From Halieaceae bacterium UBA5085 (GTDB lineage Bacteria > Pseudomonadota > Gammaproteobacteria > Pseudomonadales > Halieaceae), in assembly GCA_002414665.1 (NCBI GenBank), contig DIAF01000020.1, positions 12,905 to 34,830 on the forward strand: a DNA stretch of 21,926 nt. Direction: 5' to 3'. Shown one piece after another: positions 15,171-21,791 of this stretch (positions are counted from its first letter, which is position 1; every line of letters begins with the position of its first letter). Under the pieces are notes generated by a model. That model was not told the DNA's origin. It saw only the letters and a program-made list of their open reading frames with translations, and ran no database searches. Position numbers and translations under genes: made by a program.

Positions 15171-15911
15171 TTATTCGAGTCGCATTAATTGGGTTGACGC
15201 CGTATCCAGTTCCTGGGCCGTGGACATCATGCGCACGTGCATTTCGTACTGTCGTGCCAGCTCGATCATGTGCACCATCGCGGACACGGGATTGACGTTG
15301 CTGGATTCCAGCATGCCCGAGGCCAGCCGTACTTCGGCGGCGGGGGCCGAGGCCAGGCCGTCTCCCGCGCGCAGCAAACCGTCCGGGCCCTTGTCGATCT
15401 GATCGGCGGGCGGGTTGACCAACTTGATGCGGTCCAGCACTGCCACGGCGTTAATCTGCTCGCCCAGCGGCACGATCGACACAGTACCGTCGGCGCCCAC
15501 CGTCAGCGAGCTGAACGGCGGCAGGGCAATCGGCCCGCGTTCGCCGAGTACTGGCTGCCCGCCACCGTTGACCAGCTGGCCAAATTCATCCACCCGCAGG
15601 TCGCCGCGGCGCGTGAGGGCCTCAGTGCCATCCGGGGCCTGCACCGCGATCCAGCCTTCGCCGACCAGCGCAACATCGAGGTCGCGTCCGGTCTGCTCCA
15701 GGCTGCCGGGTGCCAGGTCGGTGCCCTTGCGTTTCTCGATCGTGTATACGCGGCTGGCAGCCCCCACACCGTCGAGGTAGCGGCTTTCCGCGCTCACCAG
15801 GTCCGCCTTGAAGCCAGGCGTCGCCGCGTTGGCCAGGTTGTGGCTGTTGGCGGCCTGCGCCAGCATCATTTCCTGGGCACCGGAGGCGGCTATGTAGACG
15901 AAGTGATCCAT
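15171..15911 (-). CDS. flgF: Proximal rod protein FlgF
   Basis: A 246-residue rod protein starting MDHFVYIAASGAQEMMLAQA, with the NSHNLANAATPGFKADLVSA rod signature, GRDLDVALVGEGWIAVQAPD and the C-terminal SNVNPVSAMVHMIELARQYE. These are standard FlgF features and set it apart from FlgG, which has the longer TTGFKRSRAIFEDL segment. It forms part of the proximal rod. It lies 19 bases after flgE with a weak ribosome-binding site (GAG). In Pseudomonas a second sigma-54 promoter precedes flgF; I did not see one in the short gap here. Confidence 0.96.
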   Translation of the reverse strand: MDHFVYIAASGAQEMMLAQAANSHNLANAATPGFKADLVSAESRYLDGVGAASRVYTIEKRKGTDLAPGSLEQTGRDLDVALVGEGWIAVQAPDGTEALTRRGDLRVDEFGQLVNGGGQPVLGERGPIALPPFSSLTVGADGTVSIVPLGEQINAVAVLDRIKLVNPPADQIDKGPDGLLRAGDGLASAPAAEVRLASGMLESSNVNPVSAMVHMIELARQYEMHVRMMSTAQELDTASTQLMRLE

Positions 15912-15930
15912 CAGCTAAGCTCGGCGCGGA

Positions 15931-17196
15931 TTAACGCAGGTTGATCACGGTCTGGGTAACCGCGTCTTCCGCCTGAATCACCTGCGCGTTGGCCTGGAAG
16001 TTGCGCTGGGCAATGATCAGGTCAACAAGTTGCGCGGTAATTTCCACGTTGGACTCCTCCAGTGCCGCCGACTGGATAACACCAAGTCCCGAGGTACCGG
16101 GGGCGCCCACGTTGGAAGGCCCGGAGGCGAAGGTCTCCACCCAGTTGGTATCGCCGATGGGCTGCAGGCCATTGGGGTTATTGAAGTTGGCCAGTGCAAT
16201 CTGCGCCAGCGCGCGTGACTCACCGTTGGTGAAGCGGGCGAAGGCGATACCGGTGGAATCAATCTCCAGGCCGCGCAGCTGGCCCGCGGCAAAGCCGTCC
16301 TGGATCACGCTGCTCACCGCAAAGGGTGTGCCGAACTGCGTGGTATCAGAGAGGGACACGGTGATGTCCTGCGGGTCTGCGCCGGTACCCGCACCCGCCG
16401 CATTCAATGGCTGCCAGCCGGTGATGTTCACTTCCACCGGCAGCGTCAGCGGGTCGAACTGACCATTGGACTGGAAAGTCAGCGTGTCCGGCCCGGATGT
16501 GGTCACGCCGTCCACCAGGGAGTGCACCTCCCACTGGTTGGGTGTGGCGGTCTTGACGAAATACAGGCTCAACACGTGGGGATTCCCGAGACCGTCATAC
16601 ACCGTGGTAGAGGTGGTGGCGTTGAAGGAGCTGGGGTCCGGCGAGGTGGGCGGCAGGGCGAAGGCATCGTAGGGGCCACCAAACGGCACGGTGGGTTGCA
16701 CTTCACGCGAGTCGAGGTTGGAGGTCAGGTCAACAAGGCCGGTGGGGTTGGGGTCCAGCAGCGAGGTGTCGATCTGGATATCGCCCAGCTGCCCCGTTAC
16801 GTCACCGACAGCGTTCACCTGGAAGCCCTGCACGCGAGAACCCGCGTTGCTGACGACAAAGCCCTCGCGGTCGACCTTGAAGTTGCCCGCACGGGTGTAC
16901 TGCAGCGCGCCGTCAACGCTGAGCTGGAAGAAGCCGCCGCCGCTGATGGCGAGGTCCAGCGCGTTGTCGGTGAAACTGATGTTGCCCTGGCCGAATTCCT
17001 GCGTCACCGCCGACAGGCTCACCCCCTTGCCGATGGCGTTGCCGCCGGCACCGAGCAGGCTGGTGGCAAAAACGTCGGCGAATTCAGCGCGCGAGGTCTT
17101 ATAGCCTACCGTGGAGGCGTTGGCGATATTGTTACTGATGACATTGAGGTCTGCACTTGCAGCGTTAATGCCCGAAATTGCGGTATCAAAGGCCAT
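15931..17196 (-). CDS. flgE: Flagellar hook protein FlgE
   Basis: A 421-residue hook subunit. The N-terminal region has FDTAISGINAASADLNVISN and NNIANASTVGYKTSRAEFAD, followed by QGNISFTDNALDLAISGGGF; the C-terminus has SGLGVIQSAALEESNVEITA and QLVDLIIAQRNFQANAQVIQ. The centre (about 130-330) is the surface-exposed D2 domain, with FNATTSTTVYDGLGNPHVLS typical of the family. FlgE forms the flexible hook under the FlgD scaffold. AGGAGAG precedes the ATG. The length is in the normal range (about 400-460). Confidence 0.98.
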   Translation of the reverse strand: MAFDTAISGINAASADLNVISNNIANASTVGYKTSRAEFADVFATSLLGAGGNAIGKGVSLSAVTQEFGQGNISFTDNALDLAISGGGFFQLSVDGALQYTRAGNFKVDREGFVVSNAGSRVQGFQVNAVGDVTGQLGDIQIDTSLLDPNPTGLVDLTSNLDSREVQPTVPFGGPYDAFALPPTSPDPSSFNATTSTTVYDGLGNPHVLSLYFVKTATPNQWEVHSLVDGVTTSGPDTLTFQSNGQFDPLTLPVEVNITGWQPLNAAGAGTGADPQDITVSLSDTTQFGTPFAVSSVIQDGFAAGQLRGLEIDSTGIAFARFTNGESRALAQIALANFNNPNGLQPIGDTNWVETFASGPSNVGAPGTSGLGVIQSAALEESNVEITAQLVDLIIAQRNFQANAQVIQAEDAVTQTVINLR

Positions 17197-17252
17197 TGTC
17201 TCTCTCCTGGCTCAACAAACGGTGTCGCGCGGTCCCGGGGGGCCCGTCGCTG

Positions 17253-17957
17253 TTACAAAATGCTCTTGATCGTGTTCATGCCCACGGTCTGGCCATTGGC
17301 CAGGTTGAGGGCGACATCACCGGTACCGGCAGCGATGGCCACTGACTCCACGCGCTGGTGGGCGTAGACCGGTACCGTGGTGGATACACCACCCACCAGG
17401 GCTTCCACTGAAACGCGATACTGGCCGGCCTCGAGTTGTGCACCGCTACCATCCCGACCGTCCCACTGCACGCGAAAGTCAGAGCTCACGCCGGGCGGCA
17501 GCGCCGCGCTGTAGACCAGCCGGCCGCTCATATCCTGGATAAACAGGGTTGCCGAAGTGGCGTTACCCGAGAAGGCCACTGTGGCATCAAGCGCCAGCGC
17601 CGGGTCCTCGCTCCCTTCCGCACTGCCTTCCACGGGCCGCAACAGGCCGACGTTGCCCTCAGTCACCACATCGCGGCCCACCAGGTTGGCCGCCTGCAGG
17701 GCCTGGCTGCCGGTCAGCGCCGAGGCAAGGCCGCCGAAGCCGGTGTTCAGGTCCTGAATACCCGACACGGTGCCGAACTGCGCCAGCTGGCCCATGAAAT
17801 CCATATTGTCCAGCGGCTTGGTGGGATCCTGGTTTTTCAGCTGCGCGACCATCAGGGTCAGGAACGCCTCCGACCCCATATCCTCAACGGAATTGGCCTG
17901 TCGCGGTGCCGCTTCCGGTTGCGGAAACAGCTCATTGATGCCGGCGAGCGTAGTCAT
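17253..17957 (-). CDS. flgD: Hook-capping scaffold FlgD
   Basis: A 234-residue hook cap. The conserved N-terminal block FLTLMVAQLKNQDPTKPLDN (33-52) and MDFMGQLAQFGTVSGIQ (53-69) is the family signature; residues about 110-200 form the FlgD Ig-like/tudor region with FSGNATSATLFIQDMSGRLV and the beta turn VQWDGRDGSGAQLEAGQYRV. FlgD caps the growing hook and is shed on completion. It lies 18 bases after flgC, with AGGAGG upstream, and 56 bases before flgE, the largest gap in the operon. Confidence 0.97.
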   Translation of the reverse strand: MTTLAGINELFPQPEAAPRQANSVEDMGSEAFLTLMVAQLKNQDPTKPLDNMDFMGQLAQFGTVSGIQDLNTGFGGLASALTGSQALQAANLVGRDVVTEGNVGLLRPVEGSAEGSEDPALALDATVAFSGNATSATLFIQDMSGRLVYSAALPPGVSSDFRVQWDGRDGSGAQLEAGQYRVSVEALVGGVSTTVPVYAHQRVESVAIAAGTGDVALNLANGQTVGMNTIKSIL

Positions 17958-17975
17958 CAGTGTCCTCCTCGTGAA

Positions 17976-18392
17976 TTATCGACCCAGCGTGATCGTACGC
18001 TGGATAAGCTGTTTCGCGGTGTTCATGGCCTCAATGCTGCTCTGGTAGGAGCGCGAGGCCGATATCATGTTGGCCATTTCATCCACCGGGTTGATGTTGG
18101 AGCGGTAGATGTAGCCCTCTTCGTTGGCCAGCGGGTGGGAGGGTGCAAACTCCTGCCGCGGGGGCAGCGTCGACTCGACGATTTCCACAACGCGCACCCC
18201 TGCAGCGCCCTCAGCGTCCCCGAGGCCGTCCTGCAGCAGGGTTTCAAACACGGGATAGCGCGCTTGATAGGCCCCCTCCGGCGTGCTGCTGACCACCTGT
18301 GAATTGGCCAGGTTGCTGGAAATGGTGTTGAGCCGCACGCTCTGTGCTTCCAGGGCCGAAGCCGATACCGCCATGATGTTAAACAGGCTCAT
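17976..18392 (-). CDS. flgC: Proximal rod protein FlgC
   Basis: A 138-residue proximal rod protein with SLFNIMAVSASALEAQSVRL at the N-terminus, NTISSNLANSQVVSSTPEGA and YQARYPVFETLLQD in the centre, and SNINPVDEMANMISASRSYQ near the C-terminus, all characteristic of FlgC. It starts two bases after the flgB stop, so translation is probably coupled. It assembles with FlgB and FlgF into the proximal rod. Confidence 0.97.
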   Translation of the reverse strand: MSLFNIMAVSASALEAQSVRLNTISSNLANSQVVSSTPEGAYQARYPVFETLLQDGLGDAEGAAGVRVVEIVESTLPPRQEFAPSHPLANEEGYIYRSNINPVDEMANMISASRSYQSSIEAMNTAKQLIQRTITLGR

Positions 18393-18394
18393 GC

Positions 18395-18787
18395 TTATTC
18401 ACCCCGAATCGCACGCTGGGTGGACTTGATACGGCTGTCCAGAATTGTCAGGCTGGCCTGGTAGCGGATGGCGTTGTCCATGAACTCCGCATGCTCGCGC
18501 TGGGCCTCTACGGTATTGCCGTCCAGCGCCGGCTGGCTGGGTACGCGGTACAGCAGGGGCTGCTCGCTCGCCGCCTCCATACCGCCATTGGCATCCAGAT
18601 GACGGGCGTGCGTGCGACGCAGCCCGCCGGCGGTCGCCGCCTGCATGGCGGCCGCAAAGTCGATGTCACGGGCCTTGTAGCCGGGCGTGTCCTGGTTCGC
18701 TAGGTTGGCCGCTATCAGCTCCAGGCGCTGGGCGCGCAGCGCCATTGCCTGGCCACTCGTTCCAAAAACCCGGTCGGTAAAACTCAT
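18395..18787 (-). CDS. flgB: Proximal rod protein FlgB
   Basis: A 130-residue rod protein beginning MSFTDRVFGTSGQAMALRAQ, with ELIAANLANQDTPGYKARDI, the FlgB hallmark, and the C-terminal ending IRYQASLTILDSRIKSTQRA. I chose ATG at 18787 because AAGGAGG lies about 10-16 bases upstream and the family N-terminus begins there. A longer in-frame extension starting at 18853 would begin at the sigma-54 -24 element and lie upstream of the predicted transcription start, so it is rejected. It is the first gene of the flgB-L operon. Confidence 0.97.
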   Translation of the reverse strand: MSFTDRVFGTSGQAMALRAQRLELIAANLANQDTPGYKARDIDFAAAMQAATAGGLRRTHARHLDANGGMEAASEQPLLYRVPSQPALDGNTVEAQREHAEFMDNAIRYQASLTILDSRIKSTQRAIRGE

Positions 18788-18836
18788 GTCGGTCACTCCT
18801 CCTTGCTGCTTACTCACAGCACGCACAGGAAACCTA

Positions 18837-18852
18837 ATCAGGAACCGTGCCA
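18837..18852 (-). promoter_or_regulatory. Sigma-54 promoter of the flgB-L operon
   Basis: The minus strand reads TGGCACGGTTCCTGAT. The -24 block TGGCACG is perfect; the -12 block CTGAT has GA in place of GC, so the promoter is probably weaker. The predicted start near 18826 gives a 39-base leader. It diverges from the flgA promoter at 18986 and shares the core GGTTCCTG with it. Confidence 0.7.
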
Positions 18853-18926
18853 ACCAAAAAATAGTGTTTTATTACAATGGGTTAAGAAATTTCTGAGGGG
18901 AGTTCAGGGGCCGATCGGAAGCCCGG

Positions 18927-18954
18927 TTGCCGCTCCGGCGGCAAGAATTGCCGC
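18927..18954. promoter_or_regulatory. Alternating TTGCCGC/GCGGCAA repeat, candidate enhancer for flgB and flgA
   Basis: TTGCCGC (18927-18933), GCGGCAA (18938-18944) and TTGCCGC (18948-18954) alternate with spacers of four and three bases, forming two overlapping inverted repeats with perfect seven-base arms. The cluster lies between the divergent sigma-54 promoters, 32 bp from the flgA -24 element and 75 bp from that of flgB. FleR, an enhancer-binding protein encoded in this window, is the obvious candidate ligand, but that is inference. An AT-rich stretch (18853-18893), including the palindrome AGAAATTTCT (18885-18894), lies between it and the flgB promoter and could host a bending protein. 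Confidence 0.5.
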
Positions 18955-18985
18955 CCCACCATCCGGGGGCATGGTCGTCCCCGGC

Positions 18986-19001
18986 TGGCATGGTTCCTGC
19001 T
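18986..19001 (+). promoter_or_regulatory. Sigma-54 promoter of flgA
   Basis: The plus strand reads TGGCATGGTTCCTGCT, with correctly spaced GG and GC dinucleotides and two mismatches to the conserved positions. The predicted start near 19012 places the flgA ATG 24 bases downstream. Sigma-54 control of both divergent flg transcripts fits the Pseudomonas/Vibrio hierarchy. Confidence 0.75.
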
Positions 19002-19035
19002 TTACTACCCGTTGACGACCTGTTTGGGAGGCTTC

Positions 19036-19755
19036 ATGTCAATTTTCCGGCGCACCAGGTTGCGCCTGCTGCTCATCGCCATCTTTCTGCCGGCCCTCTT
19101 CACCGCGGGCACGCTGGCTGAGACACTGCATCCACTGGAGGACGTGGTGGCGGCCGCCAGCGCTGAGGCGACCGCGACGGCACGGGCGCAGGGCTACACC
19201 GACCTTGAGGTGAGCGCACGCCCCCTGGACTCCCGCCTGCGCCTGCAGGCCTGTGGCGAACCGCTGGAGACCTTCAGCAACGCCAACGCGAGCGTGCTGG
19301 GACCGGTGAGCATCGGCGTGCGCTGTGCACAGCCCAGCGCCTGGACGCTGTATGTGCGCCTGGACATCAGCACCCGAGCCACCCTGCCGGTACTCGCCGA
19401 TAACCTGCCCCGCGGCAGCATCATCAGCGAACGTGACCTCACTCTCGTGGAACGCACGATCACCAGTGCCACCGATGCGGTGATCATGGACCCGCAACAG
19501 GCCATTGGCATGGAACTGATCCGGCCCGCCAGCGCGGGCTCACCGTTACGGCACAGCCAGCTGCGCCCGCCACAGCTGATTTCCCGCGGCCAGACCGTCA
19601 CCCTGATCGCCGGTGGCGAGGGCCTGCAGGTCACCATGCAGGGCCGCGCCATGGCCAATGCCGCGGCGGGTGACCGCCTGCTGGTGACCAACCTTGCATC
19701 CGGGCGCCGGGTCGAGGGCATTGTCAACGCCGACGGCAGTGTGCGCATACCATGA
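19036..19755 (+). CDS. flgA: P-ring assembly chaperone FlgA
   Basis: A 239-residue secreted protein. A Sec signal peptide with an arginine-rich start (RRTRLR) and a hydrophobic core ends at TLA/ET after residue 28. The C-terminal two thirds form the SAF-like FlgA domain, with LPVLADNLPRGSIISERDLT, DPQQAIGMELIRPASAGSPL and the ending RGQTVTLIAGGEGLQVTMQG plus VTNLASGRRVEGIV. FlgA helps FlgI polymerise into the P-ring in the periplasm. The start is ATG at 19036 with GGGAGG four bases upstream; an in-frame TTG at 19012 coincides with the predicted transcription start and is rejected. Confidence 0.96.
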   Translation: MSIFRRTRLRLLLIAIFLPALFTAGTLAETLHPLEDVVAAASAEATATARAQGYTDLEVSARPLDSRLRLQACGEPLETFSNANASVLGPVSIGVRCAQPSAWTLYVRLDISTRATLPVLADNLPRGSIISERDLTLVERTITSATDAVIMDPQQAIGMELIRPASAGSPLRHSQLRPPQLISRGQTVTLIAGGEGLQVTMQGRAMANAAAGDRLLVTNLASGRRVEGIVNADGSVRIP

Positions 19756-19778
19756 ACACGGCAGGGTGGTGCTTGTGC

Positions 19779-19805
19779 TAAACTTTTCCGTCTGGCTGCC
19801 GCTAA
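19779..19805 (+). promoter_or_regulatory. Sigma-28 (FliA) promoter of flgM
   Basis: TAAACTTT (19779-19786), an 11-base spacer and GCCGCTAA (19798-19805) match the sigma-28 consensus at 14 of 16 positions. The predicted start near 19812 gives a leader of about 46 bases before flgM. This lets FliA drive synthesis of its own anti-sigma factor, the usual homeostatic loop. Confidence 0.85.
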
Positions 19806-19814
19806 CCTGTTTGA

Positions 19815-19830
19815 GGCACCCACACGTGCC
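19815..19830 (+). other. 5'-leader stem-loop of the flgM mRNA
   Basis: GGCAC (19815-19819) and GTGCC (19826-19830) form a five-pair stem with a six-base loop. It starts ten bases after the sigma-28 -10 element, the same distance as the hairpin in the fliC leader. A role in transcript stability is inference. Confidence 0.4.
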
Positions 19831-19857
19831 AGCCATTCACTGACTGCGTGAACCGAC

Positions 19858-20169
19858 ATGGACCCAATTGACAACAATGCCAACATCAAACCGTCGCGCA
19901 CCGGCGGGGATGCACGCACCAGCACAGTGGACCAGGCCGGTCGCAGCAGCCAGGCCAGTGCCGGCAAGCCTGTGGTGGAGGCAGATGCGGTCACCATCAC
20001 ACGCATGGCGGAAGACATGCTGCAACTGGAAACACAGTTGGCCAGCGTGCCCGACGCCAATATGGAACGCGTGGAGCAGCTCCGCGCTGCGATCAGCGAT
20101 GGCAGCTACCAGGTCGACCTGGAGCGGATTGTGAGCAACCTGCTGCAGGCCGAACAGGATCTGTCCTGA
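19858..20169 (+). CDS. flgM: Anti-sigma-28 factor FlgM
   Basis: A 103-residue protein with a polar, probably disordered N-terminal half (1-45) and a helical C-terminal half that carries the FlgM signature MERVEQLRAAISDGSYQVDL (69-88) and ERIVSNLLQAEQDL. FlgM binds FliA in the cytoplasm until the hook is finished and is then exported through the flagellum. It has its own sigma-28 promoter and probably also receives read-through from flgA. The ATG at 19858 lacks a strong ribosome-binding site. flgN follows after two bases. Confidence 0.96.
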   Translation: MDPIDNNANIKPSRTGGDARTSTVDQAGRSSQASAGKPVVEADAVTITRMAEDMLQLETQLASVPDANMERVEQLRAAISDGSYQVDLERIVSNLLQAEQDLS

Positions 20170-20171
20170 AC

Positions 20172-20624
20172 GTGACGCCCGGTGAGCAACTGGCGCTGGC
20201 CCTGCGCGCCGAAATCACCGCCCTGGAAACCGTACTCGCCCACCTCGACGCCGAACAACAGGCGCTGCGTGCCGGTGATGCCGAACGCATAGAAGCCTGC
20301 ACCCGCGCCAAAGACGCCGCCCTGAAGCAGCTCGCCGGCCTGCAGCAACAGCGCCCAACCTCTGCCACTGACGCCACATTATCCAGCCAGATCAGCGCGC
20401 TCGATAACGCCACGGAGAACCGCCAGCTGCAGGCCCGGTTGATTGCGCTGGGTGAACGCTGCGCCGAGCTCAACGCCAGCAACGGGGTACTCATCGGGCG
20501 CCTGACCGAGCACACGCGCAACGCGCTGCGCGTGCTGCGCCAGCAGGACGGCGATCCCCGGCTATACTCGGGTACCGGTGCAGCCGACAGCGCCAGCGAC
20601 AGCCAAAGCCTTGGCAAGGCCTAG
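20172..20624 (+). CDS. flgN: FlgK/FlgL export chaperone FlgN
   Basis: A 150-residue helical protein with the FlgN signature near the C-terminus: LNASNGVLIGRLTEHTRNAL followed by RVLRQQDGDPRLYSGTG, the expected NG..I...L..T...L..L....LY...G pattern. FlgN keeps the junction proteins FlgK and FlgL ready for export. The start is GTG at 20172, two bases after the flgM stop, with AGGA inside the end of flgM. The last residues are Ser/Ala/Asp-rich. flgA-flgM-flgN is the order found in Pseudomonas. Confidence 0.94.
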   Translation: MTPGEQLALALRAEITALETVLAHLDAEQQALRAGDAERIEACTRAKDAALKQLAGLQQQRPTSATDATLSSQISALDNATENRQLQARLIALGERCAELNASNGVLIGRLTEHTRNALRVLRQQDGDPRLYSGTGAADSASDSQSLGKA

Positions 20625-20642
20625 AACAGCGGGCCTCAAAAC

Positions 20643-20656
20643 GTCAAATAATTGAC
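20643..20656. promoter_or_regulatory. FleQ-box-like palindrome upstream of the diguanylate cyclase gene
   Basis: The sequence GTCAAATAATTGAC has the same perfect GTCAA/TTGAC arms as the element in front of fleQ and an AT-only centre. Compared with the recalled Pseudomonas FleQ consensus GTCaNTAAAtTGAC it differs at two central positions. Its centre lies about 133 bp upstream of the sigma-54 -24 element, a normal enhancer distance. Confidence 0.55.
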
Positions 20657-20664
20657 TTCCGGCC

Positions 20665-20680
20665 CGGCATTGTCTTGCCG
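20665..20680. promoter_or_regulatory. CGGCA-N6-TGCCG inverted repeat, possible enhancer or hairpin
   Basis: CGGCA (20665-20669) and TGCCG (20676-20680) resemble the CGGCAA/TTGCCG half-sites between flgB and flgA. The element lies about 103-118 bp upstream of the -24 of the diguanylate cyclase promoter. It is not followed by a T-run, so a terminator for flgMN is less likely, although a hairpin cannot be excluded. Confidence 0.35.
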
Positions 20681-20782
20681 CTCCCTGAGAGACACGTCGC
20701 TCTCCACCCATGAGCCAGCGCCAATTTTCGCCAAAATGCAGCTAATGTCTCCTAAAATCTTTTAATTTCGAATTTACCTGAT

Positions 20783-20798
20783 TGGCACGTCCTTTGCT
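20783..20798 (+). promoter_or_regulatory. Consensus sigma-54 promoter of the diguanylate cyclase gene
   Basis: TGGCACGTCCTTTGCT is a full match to TGGCACG-N4-TTGCT, the best sigma-54 promoter in the window. The predicted start is near 20809, leaving about 29 bases before the ATG at 20838. The preceding 50 bases (about 20730-20780) are AT-rich, as is common for bent DNA between an enhancer and a sigma-54 promoter. Confidence 0.88.
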
Positions 20799-20837
20799 TT
20801 ACCTTGCTCGATGGACCTTCACTCGAGCATCAATGCC

Positions 20838-21767
20838 ATGACCGACAGATCACCGTTCACCCTTGTCAGCGACCGCGCTGCCAACCTGGCGCCGTCCGTT
20901 GCTGCAACCGTGGCGTCACCGCAGGGTGAGCGCGACGCAGCCGACCAGCTACTGGGACTGTTTGATCTGCTGCTCGGTGAATCCGACGAGAGTGCACTGC
21001 TGGAACGTTTCTACAACTGGGCAAACCGCTGCGGGCTGGCAGACAGCCTCGGCTTCACCGCCGCCGATGACGACCAGGCCGTTGTTCTGGGCGAACAGCG
21101 GCACCATCGCGCGCTCTATCAACTGGACATCGAAGGCAGCACACTGGGGGCAGTCACCCTGTCGCGCCGCCAGCGCTACAGTGAACCCGAGCTGACGCTG
21201 CTGGAACGGGCGCTGGGCGGCCTGGCACGCGCCTTGCGCCTCGCTCGGCAACTGGACCGGGCCCGGACCACCGCCATGCAAGACGGACTCACCGGCCTGC
21301 TCAACCGCCGCGCCATGGATGAGCGCCTGGTCCAGGAGCTGCTGTTGTCCAAGCGCCACGGCAGCGCGCTGTCGCTGATGATCATCGACATCGACCACTT
21401 CAAGGACATTAACGACCAGTTGGGGCACATGGTGGGTGACGAGGTGCTGCGTCGGTTGGCCCAGGCTTTCCGTTGCTGCGTGCGCGAGTCGGACCTGCTG
21501 TTTCGCCTCGGTGGCGACGAATTCGCCATTCTGCTGCCCCGCACTGGACTCAGCGGAGCAGCAGATGTGGCACGCAAGATCCGCGAGACTGTCGAGCGGG
21601 TCACCGTGGAACTGGCCGCCAAGGCCGACGGTGTGCTGCCTCGCGTGAGCATCGGCGTGGCCGATCTCCTGCCCGACGATGATGACAAGGCGCTGCTGCA
21701 GCGCGCGGACACACACCTCTACCACGCCAAGGCACAGGGCCGGGGGCGCGTGTGCATCAGCGTCTGA
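20838..21767 (+). CDS. Diguanylate cyclase with N-terminal GAF-like domain
   Basis: A soluble 309-residue protein. Residues about 30-135 form a compact GAF-like sensor region; from about 149 the GGDEF domain begins with DGLTGLLNRRAMDERL, continues with SLMIIDIDHFKDINDQLGH, and carries the intact active-site motif GGDEF (225-229) and the inhibitory I-site RESD (216-219) five residues upstream. It ends with ADTHLYHAKAQGRGRV, so the domain is complete and should make c-di-GMP with product inhibition. There is no transmembrane segment or EAL domain. ATG at 20811 would lie almost on the predicted sigma-54 transcription start, so I prefer ATG at 20838. The gene follows flgN, where Pseudomonas carries the PilZ gene flgZ, and it appears to be part of the flagellar regulon. 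The signal sensed by the N-terminal domain is unknown. Confidence 0.93.
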   Translation: MTDRSPFTLVSDRAANLAPSVAATVASPQGERDAADQLLGLFDLLLGESDESALLERFYNWANRCGLADSLGFTAADDDQAVVLGEQRHHRALYQLDIEGSTLGAVTLSRRQRYSEPELTLLERALGGLARALRLARQLDRARTTAMQDGLTGLLNRRAMDERLVQELLLSKRHGSALSLMIIDIDHFKDINDQLGHMVGDEVLRRLAQAFRCCVRESDLLFRLGGDEFAILLPRTGLSGAADVARKIRETVERVTVELAAKADGVLPRVSIGVADLLPDDDDKALLQRADTHLYHAKAQGRGRVCISV

Positions 21768-21770
21768 GCC

Positions 21771-21791
21771 CCCGGCAGCACAGTGGCCGGG
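21771..21791 (+). terminator. Weak hairpin after the diguanylate cyclase gene
   Basis: CCCGGC (21771-21776) and GCCGGG (21786-21791) can pair around a nine-base loop, starting four bases after the stop codon. No T-run follows, so termination would be inefficient or Rho-dependent. The remaining GC-rich sequence to the window end shows no supportable gene; it contains a ten-base direct repeat GCGAGCCCGG at 21867 and 21889. Confidence 0.3.
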
